DNA of 64,000 nucleotides from positions 62,001 to 126,000 of the forward strand of contig JAFTKW010000003.1 in NCBI GenBank assembly GCA_017453065.1, read 5' to 3'. This document shows positions 37,480-44,588 of this stretch, in pieces; the first letter of the stretch is position 1, and each line of letters begins with the position of its first letter. Source of the stretch: Lachnospiraceae bacterium. GTDB lineage: Bacteria; Bacillota; Clostridia; Lachnospirales; Lachnospiraceae. Both the position numbers and the translations under genes were made by a program. Below the pieces are notes generated by a model, which saw only the letters and a list, made by a program, of their open reading frames with translations, was not told the DNA's origin and did not search any database.

Positions 37480-38367
37480 ATGTTTGAAGCTTTACAAGAT
37501 ATTATTTCTATATGTGAAACAGAAAACAAGGAATTCTGGCAAGTGGTATTACAAGATGATGTTTCAGAACGTCATGTGACTGAGCAGGAAAGTTTAGATA
37601 CTATGAAAGCAACCTGGGATGCCATGTTAGCTGCAGCACGGGATTATGATGCAAATCTGCGTTCCAATAGTGGGCTTGTTGGTGGTGATGGTGCCAAAAT
37701 GGATTCATTTCGAAAGAATATTCAAAGTAAAGAGCCTTTATGTGGGGATTTTGTTCTTCAATCTATCGCTGGCGCGTTGCAAATGGGAGAATCCAATGCT
37801 TGCATGAAAAGAATTGTTGCAGCTCCTACAGCCGGTGCGTGCGGTGTACTTCCTGCTGTTTTAGTACCTTATTACAACGAACAAAGAGGATCTTTAGATG
37901 ATATTATCCATGCCCTATATGTGGCCGCTGGAATTGGGCAAGTAATTGCTCATAGAGCATCTATCAGCGGAGCGGCGGGGGGATGTCAGGCAGAGATTGG
38001 TTCTGCCTCTGCTATGGCAGCTGGTGCCTTGGTGTATTTGCAGGGTGGAAATGCCAATCAGATTGCTCAAAGTGTGGCCATGGCACTAAAGAATTTATTG
38101 GGTTTGGTATGTGATCCCGTTGCTGGACTAGTAGAGGTCCCATGTGTAAAAAGAAATGTGATTGGTGCTGTGAATGCACTTTCCTGCGCAGATATGACCA
38201 TGGCCGGAATTTCCAGTAGAATTCCACCAGATCAGGTCATTGATGCTATGGGTGAAGTTGGAGACAAAATGGACGCGTCTTTACGAGAAACGGCACTTGG
38301 AGGTCTTGCTGCAACACCTGCAGCGATTGAGTTTGTTTCCGCATTAAAACCAAACGACAAAAATTGA
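37480..38367 (+). CDS. sdaAA: L-serine ammonia-lyase, iron-sulfur-dependent, alpha subunit
   Basis: 295 residues. Contains 'PTAGACGVLPAVL' near 115, 'GAAGGCQAEIGSASAMAAGA' near 167, 'GLVCDPVAGLVEVPCVKRN' near 208 and 'LSCADMTMAGISSRIPPDQV' near 233; the cysteines in the latter blocks bind the oxygen-sensitive 4Fe-4S cluster. Ribosome binding site AGGAGG lies inside the end of sdaAB. Together the pair shows serine catabolism, common in gut anaerobes. Confidence 0.95.
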   Translation: MFEALQDIISICETENKEFWQVVLQDDVSERHVTEQESLDTMKATWDAMLAAARDYDANLRSNSGLVGGDGAKMDSFRKNIQSKEPLCGDFVLQSIAGALQMGESNACMKRIVAAPTAGACGVLPAVLVPYYNEQRGSLDDIIHALYVAAGIGQVIAHRASISGAAGGCQAEIGSASAMAAGALVYLQGGNANQIAQSVAMALKNLLGLVCDPVAGLVEVPCVKRNVIGAVNALSCADMTMAGISSRIPPDQVIDAMGEVGDKMDASLRETALGGLAATPAAIEFVSALKPNDKN

Positions 38368-38461
38368 TAGAAAATTTGGCAAATTAACAGAAAACACTAG
38401 AAAAACACTCCATTATCTAATATAATATTTTAAAGAATATTGCAAAGGAAGGTATTTGCGT

Positions 38462-39094
38462 ATGAATACAGTTATTACCATTGGAAGACAGTTTGGCTCA
38501 GCAGGAAGAGAAATAGGGGAAAAGGTCGCGGCTTATTTTGGCATTAAATGTTACGACAAAGAATTGCTTACTCGTTCGGCCAAGGAAAGCGGATTTTGCG
38601 AGGAAATGATCCAAAATCATGATGAAAGACCAACAAACTCTTTCTTATACAATCTGGTAATGGATACCTATTCTTTCGGATACAATGCATCTTCGTTTGT
38701 TGATATGCCAATTAGCCATAAGGTTTTCCTTGCACAGTTCGACACAATCAAAAAAATTGCCGATGAAGGCCCATGTGTAATTGTAGGACGTTGTGCAGAC
38801 TATGCCTTGGCAGATTATCCAAATGCCATTCATTTGTTCATTTACGGCAATGAAGAAACTAAGACAAGACGCATTATGGAAAAATACGAATTGACCGAGT
38901 CCAAGGCACGTGAAATGATCAACAAAAAGGATAAGCAGCGTCAGAGCTATTATAACTATTATTCTTCCAAAAAATGGGGTAGAGCTGATAGTTATGACCT
39001 TTGTATCAACAGTAGCGTTCTCGGTGTAGATGAAACTGTCAAACTGATTATTCAGTATATCGAAGACTTTGAAAAGAAGGGCCAAAAAAACTAG
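38462..39094 (+). CDS. Cytidylate kinase-like family protein
   Basis: 210 residues from ATG 38462 (AAAGGAAGG at 38444-38452); an in-frame TTG at 38456 is less likely. P-loop-like 'ITIGRQFGSAGREIGEKVA' at the N-terminus, 'YDKELLTRSAKESGF' near 30, 'VIVGRCADYALADYP' near 105 and a lid with Arg/Lys ('KDKQRQSYYNYYSSKKWG'). This family resembles CMP kinase, but GRQFGS replaces the usual GPxGSGKS, so nucleotide specificity is open. A -10-like TATAAT at 38421 lies upstream without a good -35. Confidence 0.85.
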   Translation: MNTVITIGRQFGSAGREIGEKVAAYFGIKCYDKELLTRSAKESGFCEEMIQNHDERPTNSFLYNLVMDTYSFGYNASSFVDMPISHKVFLAQFDTIKKIADEGPCVIVGRCADYALADYPNAIHLFIYGNEETKTRRIMEKYELTESKAREMINKKDKQRQSYYNYYSSKKWGRADSYDLCINSSVLGVDETVKLIIQYIEDFEKKGQKN

Positions 39095-39126
39095 AAAAAA
39101 AAGGTAAAAAAACTTAAAATAAATTA

Positions 39127-39155
39127 TTGACACCCGAAAAAGCATATGTTATTAT
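39127..39155 (+). promoter_or_regulatory. Promoter of the rplU-prp-rpmA operon
   Basis: TTGACA at 39127-39132, 17-base spacer, TATTAT at 39150-39155. It is a near-perfect SigA-type promoter at the right distance for an about 95-base 5' leader before rplU. Confidence 0.8.
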
Positions 39156-39159
39156 ATCA

Positions 39160-39256
39160 CAGTATGCCGCATAACTAGGTAGAAGTGTGTCCTTTTTTAG
39201 GATGCCACCAAAGTTAGCGAGTAAATGGACTACGGTTCATGAATAGGAGGTGCCTT
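39160..39256 (+). ncRNA. Putative ribosomal protein L21 leader
   Basis: The region between promoter 39127-39155 and the rplU start contains local inverted segments, for example TCCTTTTTTAGGA around 39191-39203, and ends with the AGGAGG ribosome binding site. A structured 5' leader before rplU is known in Firmicutes (L21 leader) and is thought to mediate autoregulation by L21. I assign it by position and by the hairpins; I cannot test the covariance model. Confidence 0.55.
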
Positions 39257-39257
39257 T

Positions 39258-39563
39258 ATGTACGCAATTATTGCAACAGGTGGAAAACAGTACAAAGTTT
39301 CTGAAGGTGATATCATCAAAGTTGAAAAACTTGATGTTGAAGCTGGAAACACTGTTACTTTTGACCAGGTTATCGCTGTTAGCGACAAAACCCTGAAAGT
39401 TGGTGCAGACGTAGCTAGCGCTACTGTTACAGCAACTGTTATGGAACAGGGTAAAGGTAAAAAGGTTATTGTATACAAGTACAAGAGAAAAACCGGTTAC
39501 CACAAGAAAAATGGTCATAGACAAGCATACACTCAGGTTAAGATCGACAAGATCAACGCTTAA
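39258..39563 (+). CDS. rplU: Large-subunit ribosomal protein bL21
   Basis: 101 residues. '[20 protein letters not shown]' start and '[20 protein letters not shown]' end are diagnostic. It binds 23S rRNA early in 50S assembly. First gene of the rplU - prp - rpmA unit; the unit is closed by the terminator at 40206. Strong ribosome binding site AGGAGG. Confidence 0.99.
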   Translation: MYAIIATGGKQYKVSEGDIIKVEKLDVEAGNTVTFDQVIAVSDKTLKVGADVASATVTATVMEQGKGKKVIVYKYKRKTGYHKKNGHRQAYTQVKIDKINA

Positions 39564-39571
39564 TTAGTGAT

Positions 39572-39904
39572 ATGACGACTATAATCATCCATAAAAATAG
39601 TACAGGAATGTACAAAGGATTTACTTGTTTTGGGCATGCGGAGTACGCAAAGAAAGGCCGTCCCGACATTTTGTGTTCAGCAATTTCTAGTTTAGTAATT
39701 AATACAATTAATTGCTTAGAAGAACTTGCTAAAGAGCAATTACAAGTTGCAACAAATGAAGAGACTGGATTTATTAAATGTGACCTTGAATCCCCTTTAC
39801 AAGACAAATCCGTTTTTCTACTAGACTCCATGGTTTACGGTTTACAAAAACTAAGTGAGCAGTATGGAGAAAAGTATTTACTAGTAAAATTCGAGGAGGT
39901 GTAA
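39572..39904 (+). CDS. prp: Ribosomal-processing cysteine protease Prp
   Basis: 110 residues. Catalytic His22 in 'GFTCFGHAEYAKKG' and Cys35 in 'RPDILCSAISSL' match the Prp/YsxB dyad. Prp removes the N-terminal extension of ribosomal protein L27 in Firmicutes; both the target (next gene, with extension) and the protease are here, 3 bases apart. ATG 39572 follows the rplU stop by 8 bases with only a poor Shine-Dalgarno, suggesting expression by re-initiation, possibly at low level compared with L21 and L27. Confidence 0.95.
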   Translation: MTTIIIHKNSTGMYKGFTCFGHAEYAKKGRPDILCSAISSLVINTINCLEELAKEQLQVATNEETGFIKCDLESPLQDKSVFLLDSMVYGLQKLSEQYGEKYLLVKFEEV

Positions 39905-39907
39905 ACC

Positions 39908-40192
39908 ATGTTAAATATGAACCTTCAATTTTTCGCTCATAAAAAGGGTGTAGGTTCTACTAAGAACGGTAGAGATTCCGAATCCAAGAGACTTGGCGCG
40001 AAAAGAGCTGACGGACAATTCGTTAAAGCAGGAAATATTTTGTACAGACAGCGTGGAACCAAGATTCATCCAGGTGTTAATGTAGGCATCGGTGGAGATG
40101 ATACTTTATTCGCATTGGTTGACGGTGTTCTGAGATTCGAAAGAAAAGGAAGAGACAAAAAACAGGCTTCCGTATATCCTGTAGAGAAATAA
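39908..40192 (+). CDS. rpmA: Large-subunit ribosomal protein bL27 with cleavable N-terminal extension
   Basis: 94 residues. The start MLNMNLQFF followed by AHKKGVGS is the Firmicutes extension that Prp cuts after the two Phe, exposing the mature AHKKG N-terminus that reaches the peptidyl-transferase centre. '[20 protein letters not shown]' is the diagnostic core. Ribosome binding site GAGGAGG, inside the end of prp. Confidence 0.99.
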   Translation: MLNMNLQFFAHKKGVGSTKNGRDSESKRLGAKRADGQFVKAGNILYRQRGTKIHPGVNVGIGGDDTLFALVDGVLRFERKGRDKKQASVYPVEK

Positions 40193-40205
40193 TGCGAATC
40201 ATCAC

Positions 40206-40240
40206 GGGCTTCAAACGGTTGTTTGAAGCCCAATTTTTTT
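40206..40240 (+). terminator. Strong Rho-independent terminator after rpmA
   Basis: Perfect 11-bp stem GGGCTTCAAAC / GTTTGAAGCCC (40206-40216, 40221-40231), loop GGTT, then AA and seven T. It separates the ribosomal-protein unit from obgE, which starts 14 bases later and probably depends on read-through or an upstream internal promoter. Confidence 0.93.
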
Positions 40241-40253
40241 AGAGGAGTTTACT

Positions 40254-41540
40254 ATGTTTGCAGATAGAGCGACTATTTATGTAAGAAGTGGTAAAGGTGG
40301 AGACGGTCATGTTTCCTTTCATAGAGAAAAATTTGTTGCCAACGGTGGTCCAGATGGTGGAGATGGTGGCAGAGGTGGCGATGTAATTTTCCAAGTGGAC
40401 GAAGGATTAAATACCTTAACTGATTTCAGACATATCCGTAAGTATCGTGCTATGGACGGTGAACCAGGCGGTAAAAGAAATTGCAGAGGAAAAGACGGAG
40501 AAGATATCATTATAAAAGTTCCCGCTGGAACAGTAATCAAAGAAGAAGCCAGTGGTAAGGTCATTACTGATATGTCAGGAGACAATACCAGAGTCGTTCT
40601 GCTCAAAGGTGGAAAAGGCGGAAATGGAAATCAGCATTATGCAACCAGCACAATGCAGGTTCCCAAGTATGCTCAACCAGGGCAGCCTGCACAGGAGTTA
40701 AATCTTTTATTAGAATTAAAGGTAATCGCTGATGTAGGATTGGTTGGTTTTCCAAATGTCGGCAAATCCACTTTCTTGTCCCGCGTGTCTAATGCGAGAC
40801 CAAAGATTGCAAATTATCATTTCACAACTCTTAATCCTAATCTAGGTGTTGTTGATGTGGAGGGTGCAAAAGGTTTTGTAATAGCTGATATTCCAGGATT
40901 AATTGAAGGAGCTTCCGAAGGAATTGGTCTTGGGCATGAATTTTTACGCCATATTGAAAGAACCAAGGTAATCATTCATATTGTGGATGCTGCAGGTTCT
41001 GAAGGTCGCGATCCAATTGAAGACATTTATGCTATCAACAAAGAACTAAATGCATACAATGCTGATATCGCAAATAGACCACAGGTTATTGCTGCCAACA
41101 AGATGGATATGATTTACGAGGGCGAAGATGATATTATTCAGAAATTAAAAGCTGAATTTGAGCCTCAGGGCATCGAAGTATTTCCTATTTCAGCAGTAAG
41201 TGGAAAAGGAATTAGAGAACTGCTTTACAAAGTAGAGAACATGCTGGACAATTTGGACGAAGCACCAATTATTTTTGAACAGGAATACTTCCCAGAAGAA
41301 ATGCTGGATGAAAGTTTGCCATTTACAGTTGTCTATGATGAGGAAGAGGACGAATATGTTGTAGAAGGTCCACGTATCGAAAAGATGCTTGGTTATACCA
41401 ATATTGACAGTGAAAAGGGCTTTACTTTCTTCCAAAAATTCTTAAAAGAAAGTGGAGTATTGGAACAATTAGAAGAATTAGGAATCAAAGAAGGCGATAC
41501 TGTACGCATGTACGGATTGGCATTTGATTACTACAAATAG
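40254..41540 (+). CDS. obgE: Obg-family GTPase
   Basis: 428 residues. Glycine-rich Obg domain (about 1-157: 'VRSGKGGDGHVSFHREKFV', 'GGPDGGDGGRGGDVIF'), GTPase domain with G1 'GFPNVGKST' near 165, G3 'DIPGLIEGASEG' near 211 and G4 'NKMD' near 281, then the C-terminal OCT domain (about 345-425). It acts in 50S assembly and stress signalling. Ribosome binding site AGAGGAG right after the terminator. Confidence 0.98.
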   Translation: MFADRATIYVRSGKGGDGHVSFHREKFVANGGPDGGDGGRGGDVIFQVDEGLNTLTDFRHIRKYRAMDGEPGGKRNCRGKDGEDIIIKVPAGTVIKEEASGKVITDMSGDNTRVVLLKGGKGGNGNQHYATSTMQVPKYAQPGQPAQELNLLLELKVIADVGLVGFPNVGKSTFLSRVSNARPKIANYHFTTLNPNLGVVDVEGAKGFVIADIPGLIEGASEGIGLGHEFLRHIERTKVIIHIVDAAGSEGRDPIEDIYAINKELNAYNADIANRPQVIAANKMDMIYEGEDDIIQKLKAEFEPQGIEVFPISAVSGKGIRELLYKVENMLDNLDEAPIIFEQEYFPEEMLDESLPFTVVYDEEEDEYVVEGPRIEKMLGYTNIDSEKGFTFFQKFLKESGVLEQLEELGIKEGDTVRMYGLAFDYYK

Positions 41541-41551
41541 GAGGATAAGTT

Positions 41552-41842
41552 ATGACAAGCAAACAGCGTGCTTATTTGAAAAGCTTAGCTATGAATATCG
41601 ATCCTGCATTTCAGATAGGCAAATCTAGCCTTACTCCTGAATTTACAGAAGCGATTGCAGAATGCTTTAACACAAGAGAACTAGTTAAAATAGCAGTTTT
41701 AAAAAACTGTTTTGATGATCCAAAAGAGATTGCACAGGTACTAGCAGAGAGAACACAATCTCAAGTTGTACAAGTTATTGGAAAGAAAATTGTTCTTTAT
41801 AAAGAAAGCAAAGACAACAAGAAAATTATTCTTCCTAACTAA
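41552..41842 (+). CDS. YhbY-family CRM-domain RNA-binding protein
   Basis: 96 residues. 'LKSLAMNIDPAFQIGKSSLT' and 'ELVKIAVLKNC' fit the CRM domain; the GKxG loop of the family is here 'IGKSSLT'. It is a small ribosome-assembly factor of the 50S pathway. Its place between obgE and nadD is conserved in clostridia. Ribosome binding site AGGAGG. Confidence 0.93.
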   Translation: MTSKQRAYLKSLAMNIDPAFQIGKSSLTPEFTEAIAECFNTRELVKIAVLKNCFDDPKEIAQVLAERTQSQVVQVIGKKIVLYKESKDNKKIILPN

Positions 41843-41860
41843 TAGTTGAAAGAGGCTTCT

Positions 41861-42481
41861 ATGGAACGCAGAATCGGTATTTTAGGTGGAACTTTCAACC
41901 CAATTCACAATGGTCATATTTCGTTAGCCCAGACAGCTTTAAAAGAGCTTGATTTAGACACAATTTGGTTTATGCCAAGCGGGCAAACAAATCTCAAAAA
42001 AGAAATGTTTATCTTGCCTGCGAAAGCGCGATCCACCTTAATTGAACTGGCTATTGAAAAATTTGATTCGTTTAAACTTTCAACCATTGAAATAGAAAGG
42101 TCTGGAATCACATATACTTTTGAGACATTACTTCAACTAGAAGAAATGTTTCCAGAGGATTCCTTCTTTTTCATTTTGGGTGCAGATTGCCTATTTTCAA
42201 TCGAAAAATGGAAAGAACCAACTATTATTATGGACAAAACCACTTTAGTTTCTGCTGTAAGAGGAGAAGATGACATATCATCCTTGAAAAGGCAAGCAGA
42301 TTACCTAAGGCAGAAATATAACGCTCAAATTCACCTTCTTAATTTCCCTGCAATTACAGTGTCATCTACTGAAATTCGTAGCAAAATTGCAAATAACGAA
42401 TCCGTAAAAGGATTAATTCCCATAGAGGTGGAAGAATATATAAAGGAACATTTCTTGTATAAAGGGATGGAGAATGCATGA
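41861..42481 (+). CDS. nadD: Nicotinate-nucleotide adenylyltransferase
   Basis: 206 residues from ATG 41861 (GAAAGAGG upstream); a TTG at 41846 in the same frame is less likely. It makes deamido-NAD from nicotinate mononucleotide and ATP. Nucleotidyltransferase motifs 'ILGGTFNPIHNGHISLA' (HxGH-type) and 'TVSSTEIRSKI' are intact. It overlaps yqeK by 4 bases (ATGA). Confidence 0.97.
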   Translation: MERRIGILGGTFNPIHNGHISLAQTALKELDLDTIWFMPSGQTNLKKEMFILPAKARSTLIELAIEKFDSFKLSTIEIERSGITYTFETLLQLEEMFPEDSFFFILGADCLFSIEKWKEPTIIMDKTTLVSAVRGEDDISSLKRQADYLRQKYNAQIHLLNFPAITVSSTEIRSKIANNESVKGLIPIEVEEYIKEHFLYKGMENA

Positions 42482-43071
42482 AAAGAATGAAAGATGCCAA
42501 GACAATTAGACGAGCGATTGAAAAAGTACAAGATGAAAAACGCTTTGAGCACACTTTGGGTGTCGCATACACTGCTACGTCGCTGGCAATGCGTTATGAT
42601 GTTCCCATAAAAGATGCTGAAATCGCCGGACTATTGCATGATTGTGCAAAATGTATGGACGACGATAAAAAAATAGCTTTCTGTGAAAAACACAATATCG
42701 CTTTTTCTGATATTGAACGCCAAAATCCATATTTATTACACGCAAAAGTAGGCAGTTTTATCGCAATGGATACGTATCATATTTCAGATACAGATATAAT
42801 AAATGCGATTCTCAATCATACTACTGGACGCCCAGGCATGAGCACCTTAGAGAAAATTATATTTGTAGCTGATTATATAGAACCAAACCGAAAACAGGCT
42901 CCAAATTTAGCTCAAATTCGTAAATTAGCCTTTATGGATTTAGACCAGGCGCTTTTATGGATATTAAAAGACACTTTAAGCTATTTAAACTCTATTGACG
43001 GGGAAATTGACCCAATGACACAAAAAACCTACGATTATTACGTAGAAACACTAAATAAACACACCAAATAA
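42478..43071 (+). CDS. yqeK: YqeK-type HD-domain dinucleotide hydrolase
   Basis: 197 residues. HD-domain residues: H in 'KRFEHTLGVAYTA', HD in 'AGLLHDCAKCM', and later 'LLHAKVGSFIA' and 'ILNHTTGRPGMS'. Bacterial YqeK hydrolyses Ap4A symmetrically. Adjacent to nadD and followed by rsfS as in Bacillus; the LytR/CpsA gene that often lies between yqeK and rsfS in clostridia is absent. Confidence 0.94.
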   Translation: MKRMKDAKTIRRAIEKVQDEKRFEHTLGVAYTATSLAMRYDVPIKDAEIAGLLHDCAKCMDDDKKIAFCEKHNIAFSDIERQNPYLLHAKVGSFIAMDTYHISDTDIINAILNHTTGRPGMSTLEKIIFVADYIEPNRKQAPNLAQIRKLAFMDLDQALLWILKDTLSYLNSIDGEIDPMTQKTYDYYVETLNKHTK

Positions 43072-43084
43072 GAGAGGTAATACA

Positions 43085-43438
43085 ATGATTGAATCTAAAG
43101 AAATGGCAAAATTGGCCATTGAAGCATTAGAAGACAAGAAAGCGGAAGACATAAGATTGATAGACATTGCAGAAATATCTGTTCTTGGTGATTATTTTTT
43201 AATTGCAAGTGGTACAAATAGAAGCCAGATTCAAGCATTAGCTGACAATGTTCAAGAAAAGCTTGGAAGAGCTGGCGCACATGTAAAACAGGTGGAAGGA
43301 TATGACAGTGCCAATTGGATTTTGATGGATTTCGGCGATGTCATCGTGCATGTTTTCGATAAGGAAAACCGCCTCTTTTATAATTTAGAGCGCATCTGGA
43401 GAGATGGAAAGCTTATTGAAAAAGATGAATTAAACTAA
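43085..43438 (+). CDS. rsfS: Ribosomal silencing factor RsfS
   Basis: 117 residues. 'ISVLGDYFLIASGTNRSQIQ', 'QALADNVQEKLG' and 'WILMDFGDVIVHVFDKENR' are the family blocks. RsfS binds L14 on the 50S subunit and stops subunit joining when nutrients run out. It ends the obgE - rsfS run and is followed by a bidirectional terminator. Confidence 0.97.
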   Translation: MIESKEMAKLAIEALEDKKAEDIRLIDIAEISVLGDYFLIASGTNRSQIQALADNVQEKLGRAGAHVKQVEGYDSANWILMDFGDVIVHVFDKENRLFYNLERIWRDGKLIEKDELN

Positions 43439-43442
43439 AAAG

Positions 43443-43485
43443 AAAGACCTATAATTCAGATTTCCTGAACTATAGGTCTTTTGTT
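43443..43485. terminator. Bidirectional terminator between rsfS and the DUF378 gene
   Basis: AAAGACCTATAATTCAG (43443-43459) pairs with CTGAACTATAGGTCTTT (43465-43481) except one A-C mismatch; 5-base loop. T-runs follow on both strands (TTTTGTTT to the right, CTTTTTAG on the minus strand). It serves the converging rsfS (+) and DUF378 (-) transcripts. Confidence 0.88.
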
Positions 43486-43697
43486 TATTCTCTATCTGGA
43501 TTTCCAAGGTGCATGAAAAAGGTAAGAAGATAAAGTCCGCATAAACCAACAACAATATAGACAATTCTAGATAGAAGAGTCATATCGCCAAATATGAAAC
43601 GAACTAAATCAAACTGGAACAAACCAATCAAACCCCAGTTTACTGCACCAATAATGGCAATGGCTAATGCAGTACCATCAATATATTTATTACCCAT
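43485..43697 (-). CDS. DUF378 family small membrane protein
   Basis: 70 residues, two membrane segments: 'GTALAIAIIGAVNWGLIGLF' (about 8-27) and 'IVYIVVGLCGLYLLTFF' (about 45-61). The NWGLIGLF motif is the family hallmark (Bacillus YuzA). Function unknown. It has an ideal ribosome binding site AAGGAGGT nine bases before ATG, but that whole site lies in one arm of a hairpin (43705-43739). It follows lexA by 71 bases on the same strand. Confidence 0.88.
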   Translation of the reverse strand: MGNKYIDGTALAIAIIGAVNWGLIGLFQFDLVRFIFGDMTLLSRIVYIVVGLCGLYLLTFFMHLGNPDRE

Positions 43698-43704
43698 AAT
43701 AATT

Positions 43705-43739
43705 TACCTCCTTCAGTAATAGTTTTACTCAAGGAGGTA
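43705..43739 (-). promoter_or_regulatory. Hairpin that sequesters the DUF378 ribosome binding site
   Basis: Plus-strand coordinates: TACCTCCTT at 43705-43713 is the exact reverse complement of AAGGAGGTA at 43731-43739; within the loop AGTAA (43715-43719) pairs with TTACT (43725-43729). In the minus-strand RNA this gives 9 bp, one G-G mismatch, 5 bp and a 5-base loop, with the complete AAGGAGGU in the 3' arm, seven bases before AUG. No T-run follows, so it is not a typical terminator of lexA. Confidence 0.75.
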
Positions 43740-43742
43740 GAA

Positions 43743-43748
43743 ATTATA
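43743..43748 (-). promoter_or_regulatory. Isolated -10 element TATAAT before the DUF378 gene
   Basis: Minus-strand TATAAT (plus ATTATA at 43743-43748) with no -35 match at 16-18 bases and no extended TG. If it is used, transcription would start near 43736, inside the first arm of the hairpin, so the short transcript could not form the full stem. Weak as a promoter on its own. Confidence 0.3.
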
Positions 43749-43768
43749 CTTTCATATTGTATTAGTAA

Positions 43769-44386
43769 TTAATGATAAAGACGGAAGACTCCGTAAACCT
43801 TGCCCAAAATTTGACAGTCATCCACGATAATTGGATCCATATAGTCATTTTCAGGTTGCAGGCGAATATATCCGTTTTCTTTGTAGAAAGTCTTAACGGT
43901 TGCAGAATCATCCACCAAAGCAACTACAGTGTCACCATTGTTGGCAGTAGAGCATGCTTGAACAAAAATCTGATCTCCGCTGTAAATACCTACATTTACC
44001 ATGGAATCACCTTTCACTTTAAGGACAAAAGATTCTCCTTTTGGAACCATTTCGGCAGGAATAGGGAAGTAACTTTCAATATTTTCCTCAGCTAAAATAG
44101 GCTGTCCTGCTGCAACTTGTCCAACAATAGGAATGTTGACCATCTCTGTGCGAAGCATATGGAAATTGTCATCACAAATTTCAATCGCTCTAGGTTTGGT
44201 CGGGTCACGACGAATATATCCATTCTTTTCTAAAGTTTCGAGATGAGAGTGAACAGAAGAAGTGGATTTCAAATTAACAGCCTCGCAAATCTCACGTACT
44301 GCAGGTGGATATCCACGTAATAAAATCTGTTCTTTAATGTATTCTAATATTTCCTGTTGCTTTGCTGTAATTTTGCCATGTGCCAT
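43769..44386 (-). CDS. lexA: SOS repressor LexA
   Basis: 205 residues from ATG 44386; a longer frame reaching 44443 would include promoter-proximal bases and lacks a site, whereas GGAGGTAA precedes 44386. Winged-helix DNA-binding half ('EILEYIKEQILLRGYPPAVR', 'KSTSSVHSHLETLEKNGYIR'), cleavage site A93-G94 in 'VGQVAAGQP', catalytic S128 ('KGDSMVNVGI') and K165 ('SATVKTFYK'). RecA filaments trigger self-cleavage and open the SOS genes. It is transcribed away from a LysM membrane protein gene. Confidence 0.98.
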   Translation of the reverse strand: MAHGKITAKQQEILEYIKEQILLRGYPPAVREICEAVNLKSTSSVHSHLETLEKNGYIRRDPTKPRAIEICDDNFHMLRTEMVNIPIVGQVAAGQPILAEENIESYFPIPAEMVPKGESFVLKVKGDSMVNVGIYSGDQIFVQACSTANNGDTVVALVDDSATVKTFYKENGYIRLQPENDYMDPIIVDDCQILGKVYGVFRLYH

Positions 44387-44407
44387 GTAAATTACCTCCA
44401 ATTCAAA

Positions 44408-44421
44408 CAAACATATATTTG
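44408..44421. promoter_or_regulatory. Degenerate LexA-box-like palindrome before lexA
   Basis: CAAACATATATTTG, a near-palindrome whose spacing fits CGAAC-N4-GTTCG but which matches only 7 of 10 fixed bases. It lies just downstream of the predicted lexA start of transcription. Weak by itself; meaningful only with the other boxes nearby. Confidence 0.35.
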
Positions 44422-44433
44422 GTTTATGAATAA

Positions 44434-44462
44434 AGTATAACATAGTAAAATTGAAAAAGCAA
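44434..44462 (-). promoter_or_regulatory. lexA promoter
   Basis: On the minus strand TTGCTT (plus 44457-44462), 17-base spacer, TATACT (plus 44434-44439). This puts the start near 44427 and gives an about 40-base leader to lexA. A LexA-box-like site (44473-44486) lies just upstream of the -35, another (44408-44421) in the leader. Confidence 0.65.
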
Positions 44463-44472
44463 ACATATATTC

Positions 44473-44486
44473 CAAAAATATGTTCG
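44473..44486. promoter_or_regulatory. LexA box, lexA-proximal
   Basis: CAAAAATATGTTCG: perfect right half-site GTTCG, left half degenerate; 8 of 10 fixed positions of CGAAC-N4-GTTCG. It lies between the two divergent promoters and could serve autoregulation of lexA. Confidence 0.55.
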
Positions 44487-44494
44487 AAAAACTA

Positions 44495-44523
44495 TTGACA
44501 TTCGAAAACCTGTTCGATATAAT
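44495..44523 (+). promoter_or_regulatory. Consensus SigA promoter of the SOS LysM gene
   Basis: TTGACA at 44495-44500, spacer of exactly 17 bases, TATAAT at 44518-44523: both hexamers are perfect. The spacer contains a LexA box (44503-44516). A promoter this strong needs tight repression, which fits an SOS-controlled product. Start of transcription near 44530. Confidence 0.92.
44503..44516. promoter_or_regulatory. LexA box inside the promoter spacer
   Basis: CGAAAACCTGTTCG matches the Gram-positive SOS box CGAAC-N4-GTTCG in 9 of 10 fixed positions and lies wholly between the -35 and -10 hexamers of the divergent gene. Confidence 0.85.
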
Positions 44524-44534
44524 AAAATCAGAAA

Positions 44535-44548
44535 CGAACAAACGTTCC
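44535..44548. promoter_or_regulatory. LexA box downstream of the transcription start
   Basis: CGAACAAACGTTCC matches CGAAC-N4-GTTCG in 9 of 10 fixed positions. It begins a few bases after the predicted start and shares its last C with the next box, so two repressor dimers would be placed 13 bases apart. Confidence 0.8.
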
Positions 44549-44561
44549 GAACATTGTTTCG
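44548..44561. promoter_or_regulatory. Third LexA box in tandem
   Basis: CGAACATTGTTTCG: perfect left half CGAAC, right half TTTCG instead of GTTCG (9 of 10). It follows the previous box directly and lies 27 bases before the start codon. Confidence 0.65.
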
Positions 44562-44588
44562 GACATTATTTCAATAGAGGGATATAAG

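Noticed and set aside
39095..39126. A-rich stretch as terminator of the preceding gene
   Set aside because: No inverted repeat precedes the A/T run; only homopolymer runs are visible.
44387..44443. Longer lexA start at 44443
   Set aside because: The added residues are encoded by the leader and promoter region, and GGAGGTAA stands directly before ATG 44386.
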